DNA of 64,000 bases from Agromyces cerinus subsp. cerinus. Lineage in GTDB: Bacteria; Actinomycetota; Actinomycetes; Actinomycetales; Microbacteriaceae. A model generated the notes under the pieces. It worked only from the letters and a program-made list of their open reading frames with translations, was not told the DNA's origin and made no database searches. The number at the start of each line of letters is the position of its first letter. Positions within the stretch are counted from its first letter, which is position 1. Made by a program: the position numbers and the translations under genes. This document shows positions 45,301 through 52,634 of the stretch, piece after piece. The stretch spans positions 186,001 to 250,000 of the forward strand of contig NZ_FSRJ01000001.1 of assembly GCF_900142065.1 (NCBI RefSeq), given 5' to 3'.

Positions 45301-48300
45301 CGTCGAGGACGAGACGCTGCCCGGGGGCGCGACGCACACCTTCAGCGTGTTCGTCTCGTTCACGGTCGAGGACGCCGACAGCAGCGCAGAGCTGCTGTGC
45401 GATGGCGACGGCGGCAAGGGCCTGTTGAACGGCGCAGCGGTCACCTCGGGTGACACCTACACCGACGACGCCTGCTTCGATGTCCCGGTGGTCGTGGTGC
45501 TCGAGAAGCTCTGGACCATCAACGGCGACACGCCGATCGCCTGGGACAGCGCGTCCCTCCCGGACGGATTCACCGCGCAGGCGACCCTCGACGGCCAGGA
45601 CGTTCTCTGGGGTGCCGAGCAGGGACCGTACACCGACGGCGACGAGGTGCTGGTCGGCGAGTCCGACGTGCTCGTGCCCGAAGGATGCGTCCTGGGCAAC
45701 GCGACCGGGCTCGGCGCGCAGACGCTCGCCGGCACGGTGACGACCCTCACGGTGACGAACCCCGTCACCTGCACGCAGACGGTCGACCTCGAGAAGCACG
45801 TCGACAACCTGTACGGGGGCGCCGCAGTGCCCGCGGACTGGGCCGTCAGCGGCACGAACGTCGGCGACGACACCGACACCTTCACGGGTGACGGAACGGC
45901 GAGCGGATCCGTGGAGCTGGGCGTCGGCTACACCCTCAACGAGGTGAGCACCGTCTACGAGAACGGCAAGGAGTACACCGTCTCGTCGACCTGGTCGTGC
46001 ACCTCGGAGCAGGGAGCCGATGCGTTCACCCTCGTGTCCGCACCGGGTTCGACCAGCGCGACCCTCACGGTCACCGAGTACGGCGCCACCGTCGAGTGCG
46101 AGATCACGAACACGGATGTCGCGCCGAAGCTGACGCTCGTCAAGAAGGTGATGCCGCTCGAGATCGCGCCGGACTACCCAGCGACGCTCTGGACGCTCGC
46201 TGCTGCCGACGGCGCCAACCCGCCGGTCGTCACGGGCGACGGGACGGCGACCGGAACCGTCGAATCGAACCTGGCCTACACGCTCTCCGAAGCGGCGGAC
46301 TTCGCCGGTGACGACGAGTTCACCGCCTCGCTCTGGAACTGCGTCTCCACGAACGGCGTCGCGCCGCTCGTGCTCGACGCGGCCGATGGAGACGTCGCGC
46401 TGCAACCCGGGCAGGAGGTGACGTGCGAGATCACGAACACCGCGGCCCCGGCCACCTACAGGCTCGACAAGGAGGTCGTCTCGACCGTCCAGAACGCCGA
46501 TGGCACCTGGACGATCGAGTACAAGATCACCGTCACCGACGAGAGCGTCGTGTCGGCCGTCACCTACGACCTGAGTGACACGCTCGCCGACTTCGGCGAG
46601 GGCATCACGATCGACGAGGCGACGTGGACCGGACCCGGCGGGACGAGCGGGAACTGGGCGGATCCGTCTGCCGACCCGGTCGAGGAGCTCGCGGACAACG
46701 TGATCCTCACCGCCGGCGAGGGCTTCCACGAGTACTTCGTGACCGTCGATGCGACGGTGACCGAGGACGCATGGGACGACGAGACCGTCGAATGCACCGA
46801 GGGCGAGGGCGGCTTCCGCAACACGGCCATCCTGACCGTCGGCGACCTGCCGACCGAGGCGACCGCCTGCGACGAGCCGGGACGCGCCACCGCCGTGAAG
46901 ACGGTCGACGGCGCTCCGATCGACAACCTCGACGGCACGTGGACGGTGAACTACGACGTCGTCGTCACCGCCGACCCCGACAAGGACCTCACCTACGACC
47001 TGAGCGACGAGCCGGCCTTCCCGGCGGGTGCGACGTTCACGGCGACGGCGGAGGACCCGAACGGCGACCCGGTCGCCGGCTGGACCGGCACCGGCGATGA
47101 CACCGTGCTCGCCGACGGTCGGCCGATCCTCGCGGGGATCGACCAGATCTGGCACATCCAGGCGATCGTCGATGTCACGGAGATCACCGACATCGACCTC
47201 GCGAAGTGCGTCGAGACCGAGAGCGGCCACGGCTTCTTCAACGGGGCGCTCTTCACGAACGGCCAGATCGAGACGCCGATCAGCGGTTGCGTCGACATCC
47301 CGATCGTCGACGTCGGCATCGTGAAGACCGCGGTGCTGCCCGAGGGCGTCGACGCGGTCGATGCGGGCACCGATGAGAACACGTTCGAGTGGGTGCTGAC
47401 GGTGACCAACAACGGCCCGACCTCGGTCGAGGGCGCGGTCGTCACCGACACCCTGCCCGACTCGCTCGAGTTCGACGTCGACGAGGTCACCTACGACTCG
47501 ACGGGCACGTGGACCTTCGTCAAGGACGGCAACAAGCTGACCGCGACGAGCGACTCGACCTTCGGGTCCGGACCGATGGCGACGATCACGATCCCCGTGA
47601 CGCTGACGGCTCCCGCCGTCGGGCCGGAGCTGCCGGAGAATCCCGCTGAGGTTCCTCCGCTCGTGCCGGCCGAGAACATCGAGAACACGGCGTGCGTCGA
47701 GGTCGACGAGTTCGACATCGATCCCACGAACGACTGCGACACCGCAGACGTGCCCACCAAGGCCATGCAGGCGAACGCCTACGTGCAGTGCGTGAACGAT
47801 GTGCCGTACCTTTACCACAACGTGCAGACGACCGGCTCGGTCACCCCGGGTCCGATCACGGTCACGTGGACGCCCGACGCCGGTGTCTACCCCGACGCGA
47901 CTCCGATCGTCATGGAGATCCCGTGGGAGGAGCGCAACGGTCGCACCCTGTGGCCGTACGGCGTGGTCAACGACGAGGGCATCTCGATCGGATGGCCCGG
48001 CTGGCGCCTGATCGAAGAGGGCGACGTCGTCGGTGAGAACGGCATCGTCGATATCTGGGAGAACATGGTGAAGGACTCGAAGCTCGAGAGCTACGCGTTC
48101 GCCGACCAGTTCAACCCGATGACGATCACCTTCCAGGTCAACCCGAGCGAGTCGGTGCTCGCGGTCTACCCGCAGGCCACCCCGGCCTGCGAGGTGCAGC
48201 GCGACCCGACGGTCGAGATCCTGAAGACGTCGAGCGTGACCGAGGCGAAGCCGGGCAGTTCGTTCGACTACACGCTGTCGGTGACCAACTCGGGGCTCGG

Positions 48301-48829
48301 CGCGGTCGAGGCCGTGGAGCTGTTCGACGAGATCCCCGGGGACCTCAAGGTCACCGAGATCACGACCGATCCCGCTCCTGCCTTCCCGCGCTGGGATGAC
48401 TGCGAGGTCACGGGCAAGGATTCGGCCGGCTACGGCGGCACGCTCCACTGCGTGCTGAACGGCATGATCGGCGGCACACAGCCCGATGCCCCCGACGTGG
48501 TGCTGGCCGTGACGCTGAACCCCGCCTCGAAGCAGTCGAGCATCGACAACACGGGCGAGGTCTGCTGGAACGACCTGGCTGATCCGGCTCCGACGCCCGA
48601 GGTGGCGCCGCAGGATGTCGCGGTGCTCTCGGCCATCGATCCGGAGCTGCCGGTGCTCTGCGACGACTCGACGGTCACGGTCAAGATCCCGCAGGCGGGC
48701 GCCATCGCCTCGACCGGGTTCGCGGGAGCGCCACTCCTGTGGGGCGCGGGCGGTCTGCTCGCTGCCGGTGCGCTCCTGATCGCCGCGATGATGATCCGTC
48801 GTCGCCGTGCGGGGGAGTCCGCCGAGTAG
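39386..48829 (+). CDS. giant cell-surface protein 2 with von Willebrand A domain, C-terminally anchored (3147 aa)
   Basis: The start MDSWFGNTSHDD is chosen for its ribosome site AAGAAGG; the frame is open for 33 more codons. The signal peptide (KRRATALIASLSVGALLAIG, cleavage after AFA) is followed by a Glu/Pro/Ala/Ser stalk with EAPAS repeats. After two beta domains comes a von Willebrand A domain (about 410-605) with an intact MIDAS: DLSGS at 419-423, TNWDRG and LTDGNP, so it should bind a divalent metal and a protein ligand. Then come Lys-initiated beta domains and eight or more DUF11-like repeats (GTWTI-x-Y-x-VTN; YDLSDT). From about residue 2797 is the module shared with protein 1. The end is IASTGFAG, a hydrophobic helix and RRRR. 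It is acidic throughout. Likely an adhesin; ligand unknown. Confidence 0.85.
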   Translation: MDSWFGNTSHDDVRPRRSRRQRVETRKRRATALIASLSVGALLAIGLPMTAFAEQTAEPAPDAATTSETQEETSSDETTTETPSSEAPASEAPASETPASEAPASEEPTDAPTDAPAKEAPSDPPAQAPPAEELQAPLEITPMAIFPADTADCTTNCGNLTITNVVSGGSATAGQWTLHAVRSSNSDNYNFTSGQTRPVPRNTTYTLFADSGPANYTTTFTCTTGGSGQGDPSFDAAARTVTFTNTNGNPTQKFADCTFTQTYSGPATINVQVGGSRNGISSVAGLGGVTLQLYTDNGGSFGSVINQPWATCVSTPAGVCTFTVPNANNSNFWVAQAVPGVPSGWSANDTLAVGETPASAAYRFRIADVDAGETLSSLSDFMIATGNSANNASGGIWQNSLANPTRAQQCGVRIALVIDLSGSVAPNFTDLKNAAKGFVTALQGTPSQVGIFTFNNVAPATAGSNLGITPVSTVAGANTVRNHIDTFTTPTEATNWDRGLYQVAASGTQYDIALVLTDGNPTVYANDEGPGNRTRFREVENGVFSANAVKALGTRVIAFGVGSGVGGSPDNLVAISGDQLNSDYFQSSSYDQAGQILRDLALGACQGSISVVKQVVSSSSTGEQKTGQTPAGGWTFTAAPTTGGITPASQQGVTAPGTGAVNLPLTFAGGTTSGTVKVTEDPQGHSIVQTGGKNAVCTDQATGSAITVSNEADGFSIPVSSTQAVTCNVWNRPPLPQSNFSVNKVWVVNGTTYQHGNQPSGLTAQLTVGGANAPWVTTQGPLPANTVVALNETTGVGTRDLCTITDRKVTLANGQVPADGSLPFSPTLQPGNNTYTITNTVTCDSQLTLKKTVTNGGVAANTWTLDAVAPGGALAGPNGTTGSAGATALVTPNVTYPLAESGDPRYVQTLGLNAVPIPGSTGSWDCVQVNAQGVVVPGFADGLNGGVTVPLGFRVQCTAVNQTAQLTLVKSVQELDGTDAEPGDWNLIATPSGSIPGLGPVQTTSGNTVLVRPGTSYTISETGGPAGYEQLSIQCKTSPGGEFVTTTTITLPALAQGTCVITNKPIPPQLKLTKVVTGDVALPTSWNLAAKVGAVIVAQGDGGTGGFVDVPAGETLALSESTALPNADQFEAGTWLCSKNGGAAVPGPSVPPLAPGDKVDCTVTNTLKAITPTIVKTAAVPTPSADGVTWNIGYDIVVTNPSAFQDLTYSLTDQLVFGSNVTVNSASYQRTLPAPPGSSTAWTVAFGNVQSFVGEPTLAKGTSHTWHVTVNATVAPGTDFSGTSPTACDAGTPGTVGFLNTAVMTVGGVDYEAQDCSLPVKPTIAKVGGTAVDNGDGTWTLPYTITVTNPSASTGVVYDLRDTLALPASATQVGLPTVVSKPAGVTTEAGWTGAVPNDLLANDIALAGGAAAHVYQIAVVVRLDAGDPAYTCPSGGGLNNTATLVSGNQTTDATGCVVVNPPVISHTKTVVPGSVSQGSDGTWTIAYDLVVTNTGPVGGVYTLADVLHFGTGVDLGTATYAVTKDGAPYVTPWAGSGNIAVDAYLATGTATTYRITVAGIALDGPDLTPAQSACPGGSSNGSFNNTATLTVAGVTTDKSACDSPSAPKIVKSGATSSQRLDGTWDVTYTLTVSNTDPGAKPSYYTLADDPAFPAGVVYLSYAIDGGAPVSPYDGSAFTVASNTAIPAGETDVYTVVLNVDAPVGDIEPAELECASENNPDGVGFLNEAIVTSGEIVRTDDDCTNISRGGEPTVVKDDPTITQDGDGLWTIVYDVTVTGNSEFVSKYTLDDTLRFGPEVDIQSASWTGEGDDDTWTDPEADPTTEIVSSPKVIGIDEVQTYTVTVTAKVGAAAFGDPTTNTCAPTDGEPNVGFLNEAALTANGITSTDTGCGLPAQPEVVKSTDGVVTKVGDHWEASYTITVENLSSTQELLYDLTDTPDFAGDVTITDREVTSADVTVNPAWNGADSATDVVVEDETLPGGATHTFSVFVSFTVEDADSSAELLCDGDGGKGLLNGAAVTSGDTYTDDACFDVPVVVVLEKLWTINGDTPIAWDSASLPDGFTAQATLDGQDVLWGAEQGPYTDGDEVLVGESDVLVPEGCVLGNATGLGAQTLAGTVTTLTVTNPVTCTQTVDLEKHVDNLYGGAAVPADWAVSGTNVGDDTDTFTGDGTASGSVELGVGYTLNEVSTVYENGKEYTVSSTWSCTSEQGADAFTLVSAPGSTSATLTVTEYGATVECEITNTDVAPKLTLVKKVMPLEIAPDYPATLWTLAAADGANPPVVTGDGTATGTVESNLAYTLSEAADFAGDDEFTASLWNCVSTNGVAPLVLDAADGDVALQPGQEVTCEITNTAAPATYRLDKEVVSTVQNADGTWTIEYKITVTDESVVSAVTYDLSDTLADFGEGITIDEATWTGPGGTSGNWADPSADPVEELADNVILTAGEGFHEYFVTVDATVTEDAWDDETVECTEGEGGFRNTAILTVGDLPTEATACDEPGRATAVKTVDGAPIDNLDGTWTVNYDVVVTADPDKDLTYDLSDEPAFPAGATFTATAEDPNGDPVAGWTGTGDDTVLADGRPILAGIDQIWHIQAIVDVTEITDIDLAKCVETESGHGFFNGALFTNGQIETPISGCVDIPIVDVGIVKTAVLPEGVDAVDAGTDENTFEWVLTVTNNGPTSVEGAVVTDTLPDSLEFDVDEVTYDSTGTWTFVKDGNKLTATSDSTFGSGPMATITIPVTLTAPAVGPELPENPAEVPPLVPAENIENTACVEVDEFDIDPTNDCDTADVPTKAMQANAYVQCVNDVPYLYHNVQTTGSVTPGPITVTWTPDAGVYPDATPIVMEIPWEERNGRTLWPYGVVNDEGISIGWPGWRLIEEGDVVGENGIVDIWENMVKDSKLESYAFADQFNPMTITFQVNPSESVLAVYPQATPACEVQRDPTVEILKTSSVTEAKPGSSFDYTLSVTNSGLGAVEAVELFDEIPGDLKVTEITTDPAPAFPRWDDCEVTGKDSAGYGGTLHCVLNGMIGGTQPDAPDVVLAVTLNPASKQSSIDNTGEVCWNDLADPAPTPEVAPQDVAVLSAIDPELPVLCDDSTVTVKIPQAGAIASTGFAGAPLLWGAGGLLAAGALLIAAMMIRRRRAGESAE
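39626..39700. repeat. 15-base tandem repeat coding the EAPAS stalk
   Basis: Five units of the form GAGRCBCCSKCRAGY, 15 bases each, encode ETPSS, EAPAS, EAPAS, ETPAS, EAPAS just after the signal peptide of giant protein 2. Such stalks commonly span the cell wall. Confidence 0.8.
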
Positions 48830-48852
48830 CGGCTCCGCCACCGCGAACGGGA

Positions 48853-48877
48853 AGGGCCGGGTCGATGACCCGGCCCT
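48853..48877 (+). terminator. terminator of giant surface protein 2
   Basis: A perfect 11-base stem (AGGGCCGGGTC with GACCCGGCCCT) and a GAT loop lie 23 bases after the stop codon, followed by CTCTCGTG. Confidence 0.85.
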
Positions 48878-48922
48878 CTCTCGTGCCCGGAAGAAGCGAC
48901 GTCGTGTCGCTCGGAAACGGAA

Positions 48923-48966
48923 GAGCCTGCCGGATGCCCCGCCTCAGCGGGATCCGACAGGCTCGA
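48923..48966 (-). terminator. hairpin after sdhB, related to the GAGCCTGTCGAAACC repeat family
   Basis: The arms GAGCCTGCCGGATGCC and GGATCCGACAGGCTC pair imperfectly around CCGCCTCAGC. It is 18 bases past the sdhB stop and shares the ends of the hairpin repeat found in the sulfur operon, so it may be a diverged fourth copy used as a terminator. Confidence 0.6.
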
Positions 48967-48984
48967 CCTGCAGTGGTGGTGCGA

Positions 48985-49740
48985 CTACGGCTTGCCGCGC
49001 ATGACGGCCTGCTTGACCTCGGCGATCGCCTTGGTCACCTCGATGCCGCGGGGGCATGCCTCGGTGCAGTTGAAGGTCGTGCGGCAGCGCCACACGCCCT
49101 CCTTGTCGTTGAGGATGTCGAGACGCGTCTGCGCGTTGTCGTCACGCGAGTCGAAGATGAAGCGGTGGGCGTTCACGATCGCCGCGGGGCCGAAGTACTG
49201 GCCGTCGGTCCAGAAGACGGGGCACGACGAGGTGCACGCCGCGCACAGGATGCACTTGGTGGTGTCGTCGAAGATCGCGCGCTCGGCGACGGACTGCACG
49301 CGCTCCTTGCCGGCCTCGGGCTTCGAGTTCGCGACGAGGAACGGCTGCACCTCGCGGAAGCTCGCGAAGAACGGCTCCATGTCGACGATGAGGTCCTTCT
49401 CGAGCGGCAGGCCCTTGATGGCCTCCACGTAGATGGGCTTGGAGATGTCGAGGTCCTTGATGAGCGTCTTGCACGCCAGGCGGTTGCGGCCGTTGATGCG
49501 CATCGCGTCGGATCCGCAGATGCCGTGCGCGCACGAGCGACGGAAGGTGAGCGAGCCGTCCTGCTCCCACTTGATCTTGTGCAGGGCGTCGAGCACACGA
49601 TCGGTCGCATACATCTCGACGTCGAAGTCCTGCCAGCGCGGCTCGGTGTCGACGTCGGGGTCGAAGCGGCGGATCAGGAACGTGACGGTGAACGACTGGA
49701 TCGCGTCCGTCGGCGGGGTCTCGAGCGTTGCAGTGCTCAC
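48985..49740 (-). CDS. sdhB: succinate dehydrogenase iron-sulfur subunit
   Basis: 251 residues. It carries electrons from SdhA to the quinone site. The [2Fe-2S] site has Cys70, Cys75, Cys90 and an Asp78 (CGSD) at the fourth ligand position, as in E. coli SdhB. The [4Fe-4S] and [3Fe-4S] ligands lie in CILCAACTSSC and CRTTFNCTEAC. The start is one base after the sdhA stop. It is the last gene of the sdhC-sdhD-sdhA-sdhB operon. Confidence 0.97.
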   Translation of the reverse strand: MSTATLETPPTDAIQSFTVTFLIRRFDPDVDTEPRWQDFDVEMYATDRVLDALHKIKWEQDGSLTFRRSCAHGICGSDAMRINGRNRLACKTLIKDLDISKPIYVEAIKGLPLEKDLIVDMEPFFASFREVQPFLVANSKPEAGKERVQSVAERAIFDDTTKCILCAACTSSCPVFWTDGQYFGPAAIVNAHRFIFDSRDDNAQTRLDILNDKEGVWRCRTTFNCTEACPRGIEVTKAIAEVKQAVMRGKP

Positions 49741-49741
49741 G

Positions 49742-51550
49742 TCAGTACTTCCTCTCCATGGGCTGGTAGCGGGTGATCGTCACCGGTTTCCAGTCGAGTC
49801 GGATGTGGTCCGCCGCATCCGACGAGTGCGCGTCGCCCGAGAGGTACGCCATCGTGTGCTGCATGTAGTTGGCGTCGTCGCGGTTCGGGAAGTCGTCGCG
49901 CATGTGTCCGCCGCGGCTCTCTTTCCGGTTGCGCGCCGAGTACACGACGACCTCGGCGAGGTCGAGGAGGAATCCGAGCTCGACGGCCTCGAGCAGGTCG
50001 GTGTTGAACCGCTTGCCCTTGTCGTGCACGGCGACGTTCCGGTACCGGTCGCGGAGGCCGGCGATGACCTTCGTCACGTGCTCGAGCGACTCGTCGGTGC
50101 GGAACACCTGGGCGTTCTTGTCCATCTCGTCCTGCAGTTCCTTGCGGATCGCGGCGATGCGCTCGGTGCCGTCGGAGTCGCGGAGCTGCTCCAGCATGCC
50201 GCGCACGGCAGCTGCGGGGTCGCCGGGCAGGGGAGTGAAGTCGACCGTCTTCACGTACTCGACCGCGTTGCGGCCGGCGCGCTTGCCGAAGACGTTGATG
50301 TCGAGCAGGGAGTTCGTGCCGAGACGGTTCGAGCCGTGCACCGAGACGCAGGCGCACTCGCCGGCGGCGTAGAGGCCAGGCACGACGGTGTCGTTGTCGG
50401 AGAGCACCTCTGCGGCGACGTTCGTCGGGATGCCGCCCATCGCGTAGTGCGCGGTCGGCATGACGGGCACGGGCTCGAACACCGGGTCGACGCCGAGGTA
50501 GGTGCGCGCGAACTCGGTGATGTCGGGGAGCTTCGTCTCGAGCACCTCGGCGCCGAGGTGGGTGCAGTCGAGGAGCACGTAGTCCTTGTGCGGACCGGCT
50601 CCGCGGCCCTCCGCGACCTCCTGCACCATGCAGCGGGCGACGATGTCGCGCGGCGCCAGGTCCTTGATGGTGGGCGCGTACCGCTCCATGAAGCGCTCGC
50701 CAGAGGCGTTGCGCAGGATCGCGCCCTCACCGCGGGCGCCCTCGGTGAGGAGGATGCCGAGACCGGCGAGGCCGGTCGGGTGGAACTGGAAGAACTCCAT
50801 GTCCTCCAGCGGCAGGCCCTTGCGCCAGATGATGCCGACGCCGTCGCCCGTGAGCGTGTGGGCGTTCGACGTCGTCTTGTAGATCTTGCCGAATCCGCCG
50901 GTCGCGAAGATCACGGCCTTGGCCTGGAAGACGTGCAGTTCGCCCGAGGCGAGGTCGTAGGCGACGACGCCCGAGGGCTGCTGCTTGCCGTCGACCTCGG
51001 TCATGACGAGGTCGAGCACGTAGTACTCGTTGAAGAAGTTGATGCCGAGGCGGACGCAGTTCTGGAACAGCGTCTGCAGGATCATGTGGCCGGTGCGGTC
51101 GGCCGCGTAGCAGGCGCGGCGCACCGGCGCCTTGCCGTGGTCGCGGGTGTGGCCGCCGAAGCGGCGCTGGTCGATCTTGCCCTCGGGCGTGCGGTTGAAG
51201 GGCAGGCCCATGTTCTCGAGGTCGATGACCGCGTCGATCGCCTCTTTCGCGAGGATCTCGGCCGCGTCCTGATCGACGAGGTAGTCGCCGCCCTTGACGG
51301 TGTCGAAGGTGTGCCACTCCCAGCTGTCCTCTTCGACGTTCGCGAGCGCAGCGGCCATGCCGCCCTGTGCCGCGCCCGTGTGCGAACGGGTGGGGTAGAG
51401 CTTCGAGATGACCGCGGTCTTCGCCCCGGGGCCGGCCTCGATCGCCGCTCGCATGCCGGCGCCGCCGGCGCCCACGATGACGATGTCGAACTGGTGGTAG
51501 TGGACGCCGTCGATGACCGTGGTCTCGGCGTCGGCGCTCTGGGTGTTCAC
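49742..51550 (-). CDS. sdhA: succinate dehydrogenase flavoprotein subunit
   Basis: 602 residues. It oxidises succinate to fumarate in the citric acid cycle. The FAD motif [17 protein letters not shown] starts near residue 24, and His57 in [10 protein letters not shown] is the covalent FAD attachment site. Substrate-site runs such as [25 protein letters not shown], given here only as a landmark near residue 155, and HPTGL are present. The C-terminal domain ends with MERKY. It lies 7 bases after sdhD. Confidence 0.97.
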   Translation of the reverse strand: MNTQSADAETTVIDGVHYHQFDIVIVGAGGAGMRAAIEAGPGAKTAVISKLYPTRSHTGAAQGGMAAALANVEEDSWEWHTFDTVKGGDYLVDQDAAEILAKEAIDAVIDLENMGLPFNRTPEGKIDQRRFGGHTRDHGKAPVRRACYAADRTGHMILQTLFQNCVRLGINFFNEYYVLDLVMTEVDGKQQPSGVVAYDLASGELHVFQAKAVIFATGGFGKIYKTTSNAHTLTGDGVGIIWRKGLPLEDMEFFQFHPTGLAGLGILLTEGARGEGAILRNASGERFMERYAPTIKDLAPRDIVARCMVQEVAEGRGAGPHKDYVLLDCTHLGAEVLETKLPDITEFARTYLGVDPVFEPVPVMPTAHYAMGGIPTNVAAEVLSDNDTVVPGLYAAGECACVSVHGSNRLGTNSLLDINVFGKRAGRNAVEYVKTVDFTPLPGDPAAAVRGMLEQLRDSDGTERIAAIRKELQDEMDKNAQVFRTDESLEHVTKVIAGLRDRYRNVAVHDKGKRFNTDLLEAVELGFLLDLAEVVVYSARNRKESRGGHMRDDFPNRDDANYMQHTMAYLSGDAHSSDAADHIRLDWKPVTITRYQPMERKY

Positions 51551-51557
51551 GGATCTC

Positions 51558-52004
51558 CTAAGCGGCGCAGAACGAGGGAAGCAGGTCGGCGGGGGCGCCG
51601 ACGGGGCAGGGCTCGAACGTGAAGACGACGAGCGTGCCGAGGATGATGAGCACGGCGGCGGCGGCGAAGAGGGCGCCCTTCAGCACCTTCTGCACGACGC
51701 CGGGGTTCGTGTAGTCGTTGACGATCGTGCGCATGCCGTTGGCGCCGTGGATGAGGGCGAGCCAGAGCATCAGCACGTCCCACCACTGCCAGAACGGGTC
51801 GGCCCACTTGCCGCCGACGAAGCCGAAGTCGATGGCCTTGACGCCGTCGCCGACCATGAGGTTCATGAAGAGGTGTCCGAAGATGAGCACGATCAGCACC
51901 ACGCCCGAGGCGCGCATGTAGATCCAGCCCCACTTCTCCAGGTTGATGCCGCGGCGGCGGGGGCGATCGGCTGGCTTCAGCGCCGACGTTTCGATGGCAG
52001 TCAT
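51558..52004 (-). CDS. sdhD: succinate dehydrogenase membrane anchor subunit D
   Basis: 148 residues with three membrane helices ([39 protein letters not shown]; a last one with [15 protein letters not shown]). The His residues in FGHLF and LIHGANG are candidates for haem or quinone-site contacts, as in other anchors. It starts 13 bases after the sdhC stop and anchors SdhAB to the inner membrane face. Confidence 0.9.
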   Translation of the reverse strand: MTAIETSALKPADRPRRRGINLEKWGWIYMRASGVVLIVLIFGHLFMNLMVGDGVKAIDFGFVGGKWADPFWQWWDVLMLWLALIHGANGMRTIVNDYTNPGVVQKVLKGALFAAAAVLIILGTLVVFTFEPCPVGAPADLLPSFCAA

Positions 52005-52017
52005 GTCCCGCGGCTCC

Positions 52018-52440
52018 CTAGTGGCTGAAGACGTTGATGAGGTGGCGCGGCGTGAACGCGAGCATCGTCACGACCCAGAGGGCGATCACGATCCAGAAGA
52101 GGACCTTCTGGTGGCGCGTGGCCCAGGACCAGAAGTCCACGAGGATGATGCGCAGTCCGTTGAACGCGTGGAACACGATCGCACCGACCAGGGCGACCTC
52201 GCCGAGGCCCATGATGGGCGTCTGGTAGGTGCCGATGACCGCGTTGTACGCCTCGGGGCTGACGCGCACGAGCGCCGTGTCGAGGATGTGCACCAGAAGG
52301 AAGAAGAAGATCGCGACACCCGTGATGCGGTGCAGCACCCATGACCACATTCCCTCACGGCCGCGGTACAGCGTGCCACCAGGCTTCTGTTTCGCAGGCT
52401 TCGCGGGTGTGGTCAGGGTTCCTGCCGAAGTCTCTGGCAT
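52018..52440 (-). CDS. sdhC: succinate dehydrogenase cytochrome b556 subunit C
   Basis: 140 residues with three membrane helices. SWVLHRITGVAIFFFLLVHI holds the conserved Ser-x-x-x-His-Arg region and a haem-ligand candidate His; FHAFNGLRIIL marks helix II. The start at 52440 (MPETSAGTL) is supported by GGGAGGG upstream; an in-frame ATG at 52497 is less likely. It heads the sdh operon. A -10-like TAGACT lies at 52516-52511. Confidence 0.92.
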   Translation of the reverse strand: MPETSAGTLTTPAKPAKQKPGGTLYRGREGMWSWVLHRITGVAIFFFLLVHILDTALVRVSPEAYNAVIGTYQTPIMGLGEVALVGAIVFHAFNGLRIILVDFWSWATRHQKVLFWIVIALWVVTMLAFTPRHLINVFSH

Positions 52441-52575
52441 GAACAACCCTCCCTGGCTGTGTGAATCGCCCCGAAGATGCCGGGGCATGACGGGCACACG
52501 GCCCGATCAGAGTCTAGACCCGAGCAGGGGGACGTCGCCGCTGAGGGCTGCCTAACTCTCTCGACGTCGAGATAT

Positions 52576-52593
52576 CGGATGCCGCGGCATCCG
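52576..52593. repeat. intergenic palindrome CGGATGCCGCGGCATCCG, second copy
   Basis: Identical to 16672-16689. It lies between the divergent sdhC and manC promoters, about 30 bases before the manC -10 box. Confidence 0.8.
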
Positions 52594-52622
52594 TTGCCCG
52601 TGTGGTCGTCGGGTGCTCCGGT

Positions 52623-52628
52623 TACGCT
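52623..52628 (+). promoter_or_regulatory. -10 box of a leaderless manC message
   Basis: TACGCT ends 6 bases before the ATG at 52635, which predicts transcription from the start codon. Confidence 0.55.
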
Positions 52629-52634
52629 GTGCTG

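Noticed and set aside
31895..48829. Possible phage tail, toxin (RHS/CdiA) or secretion-system locus because of protein size
   Set aside because: No RHS/YD repeats, no toxin or immunity gene, no phage genes; the domains are Lys-initiated beta repeats with a wall-type anchor.
43721..48841. A minus-strand open frame of about 1700 codons antisense to giant surface protein 2
   Set aside because: Same reason: composition of a shadow frame, no ribosome site, no recognisable domain.
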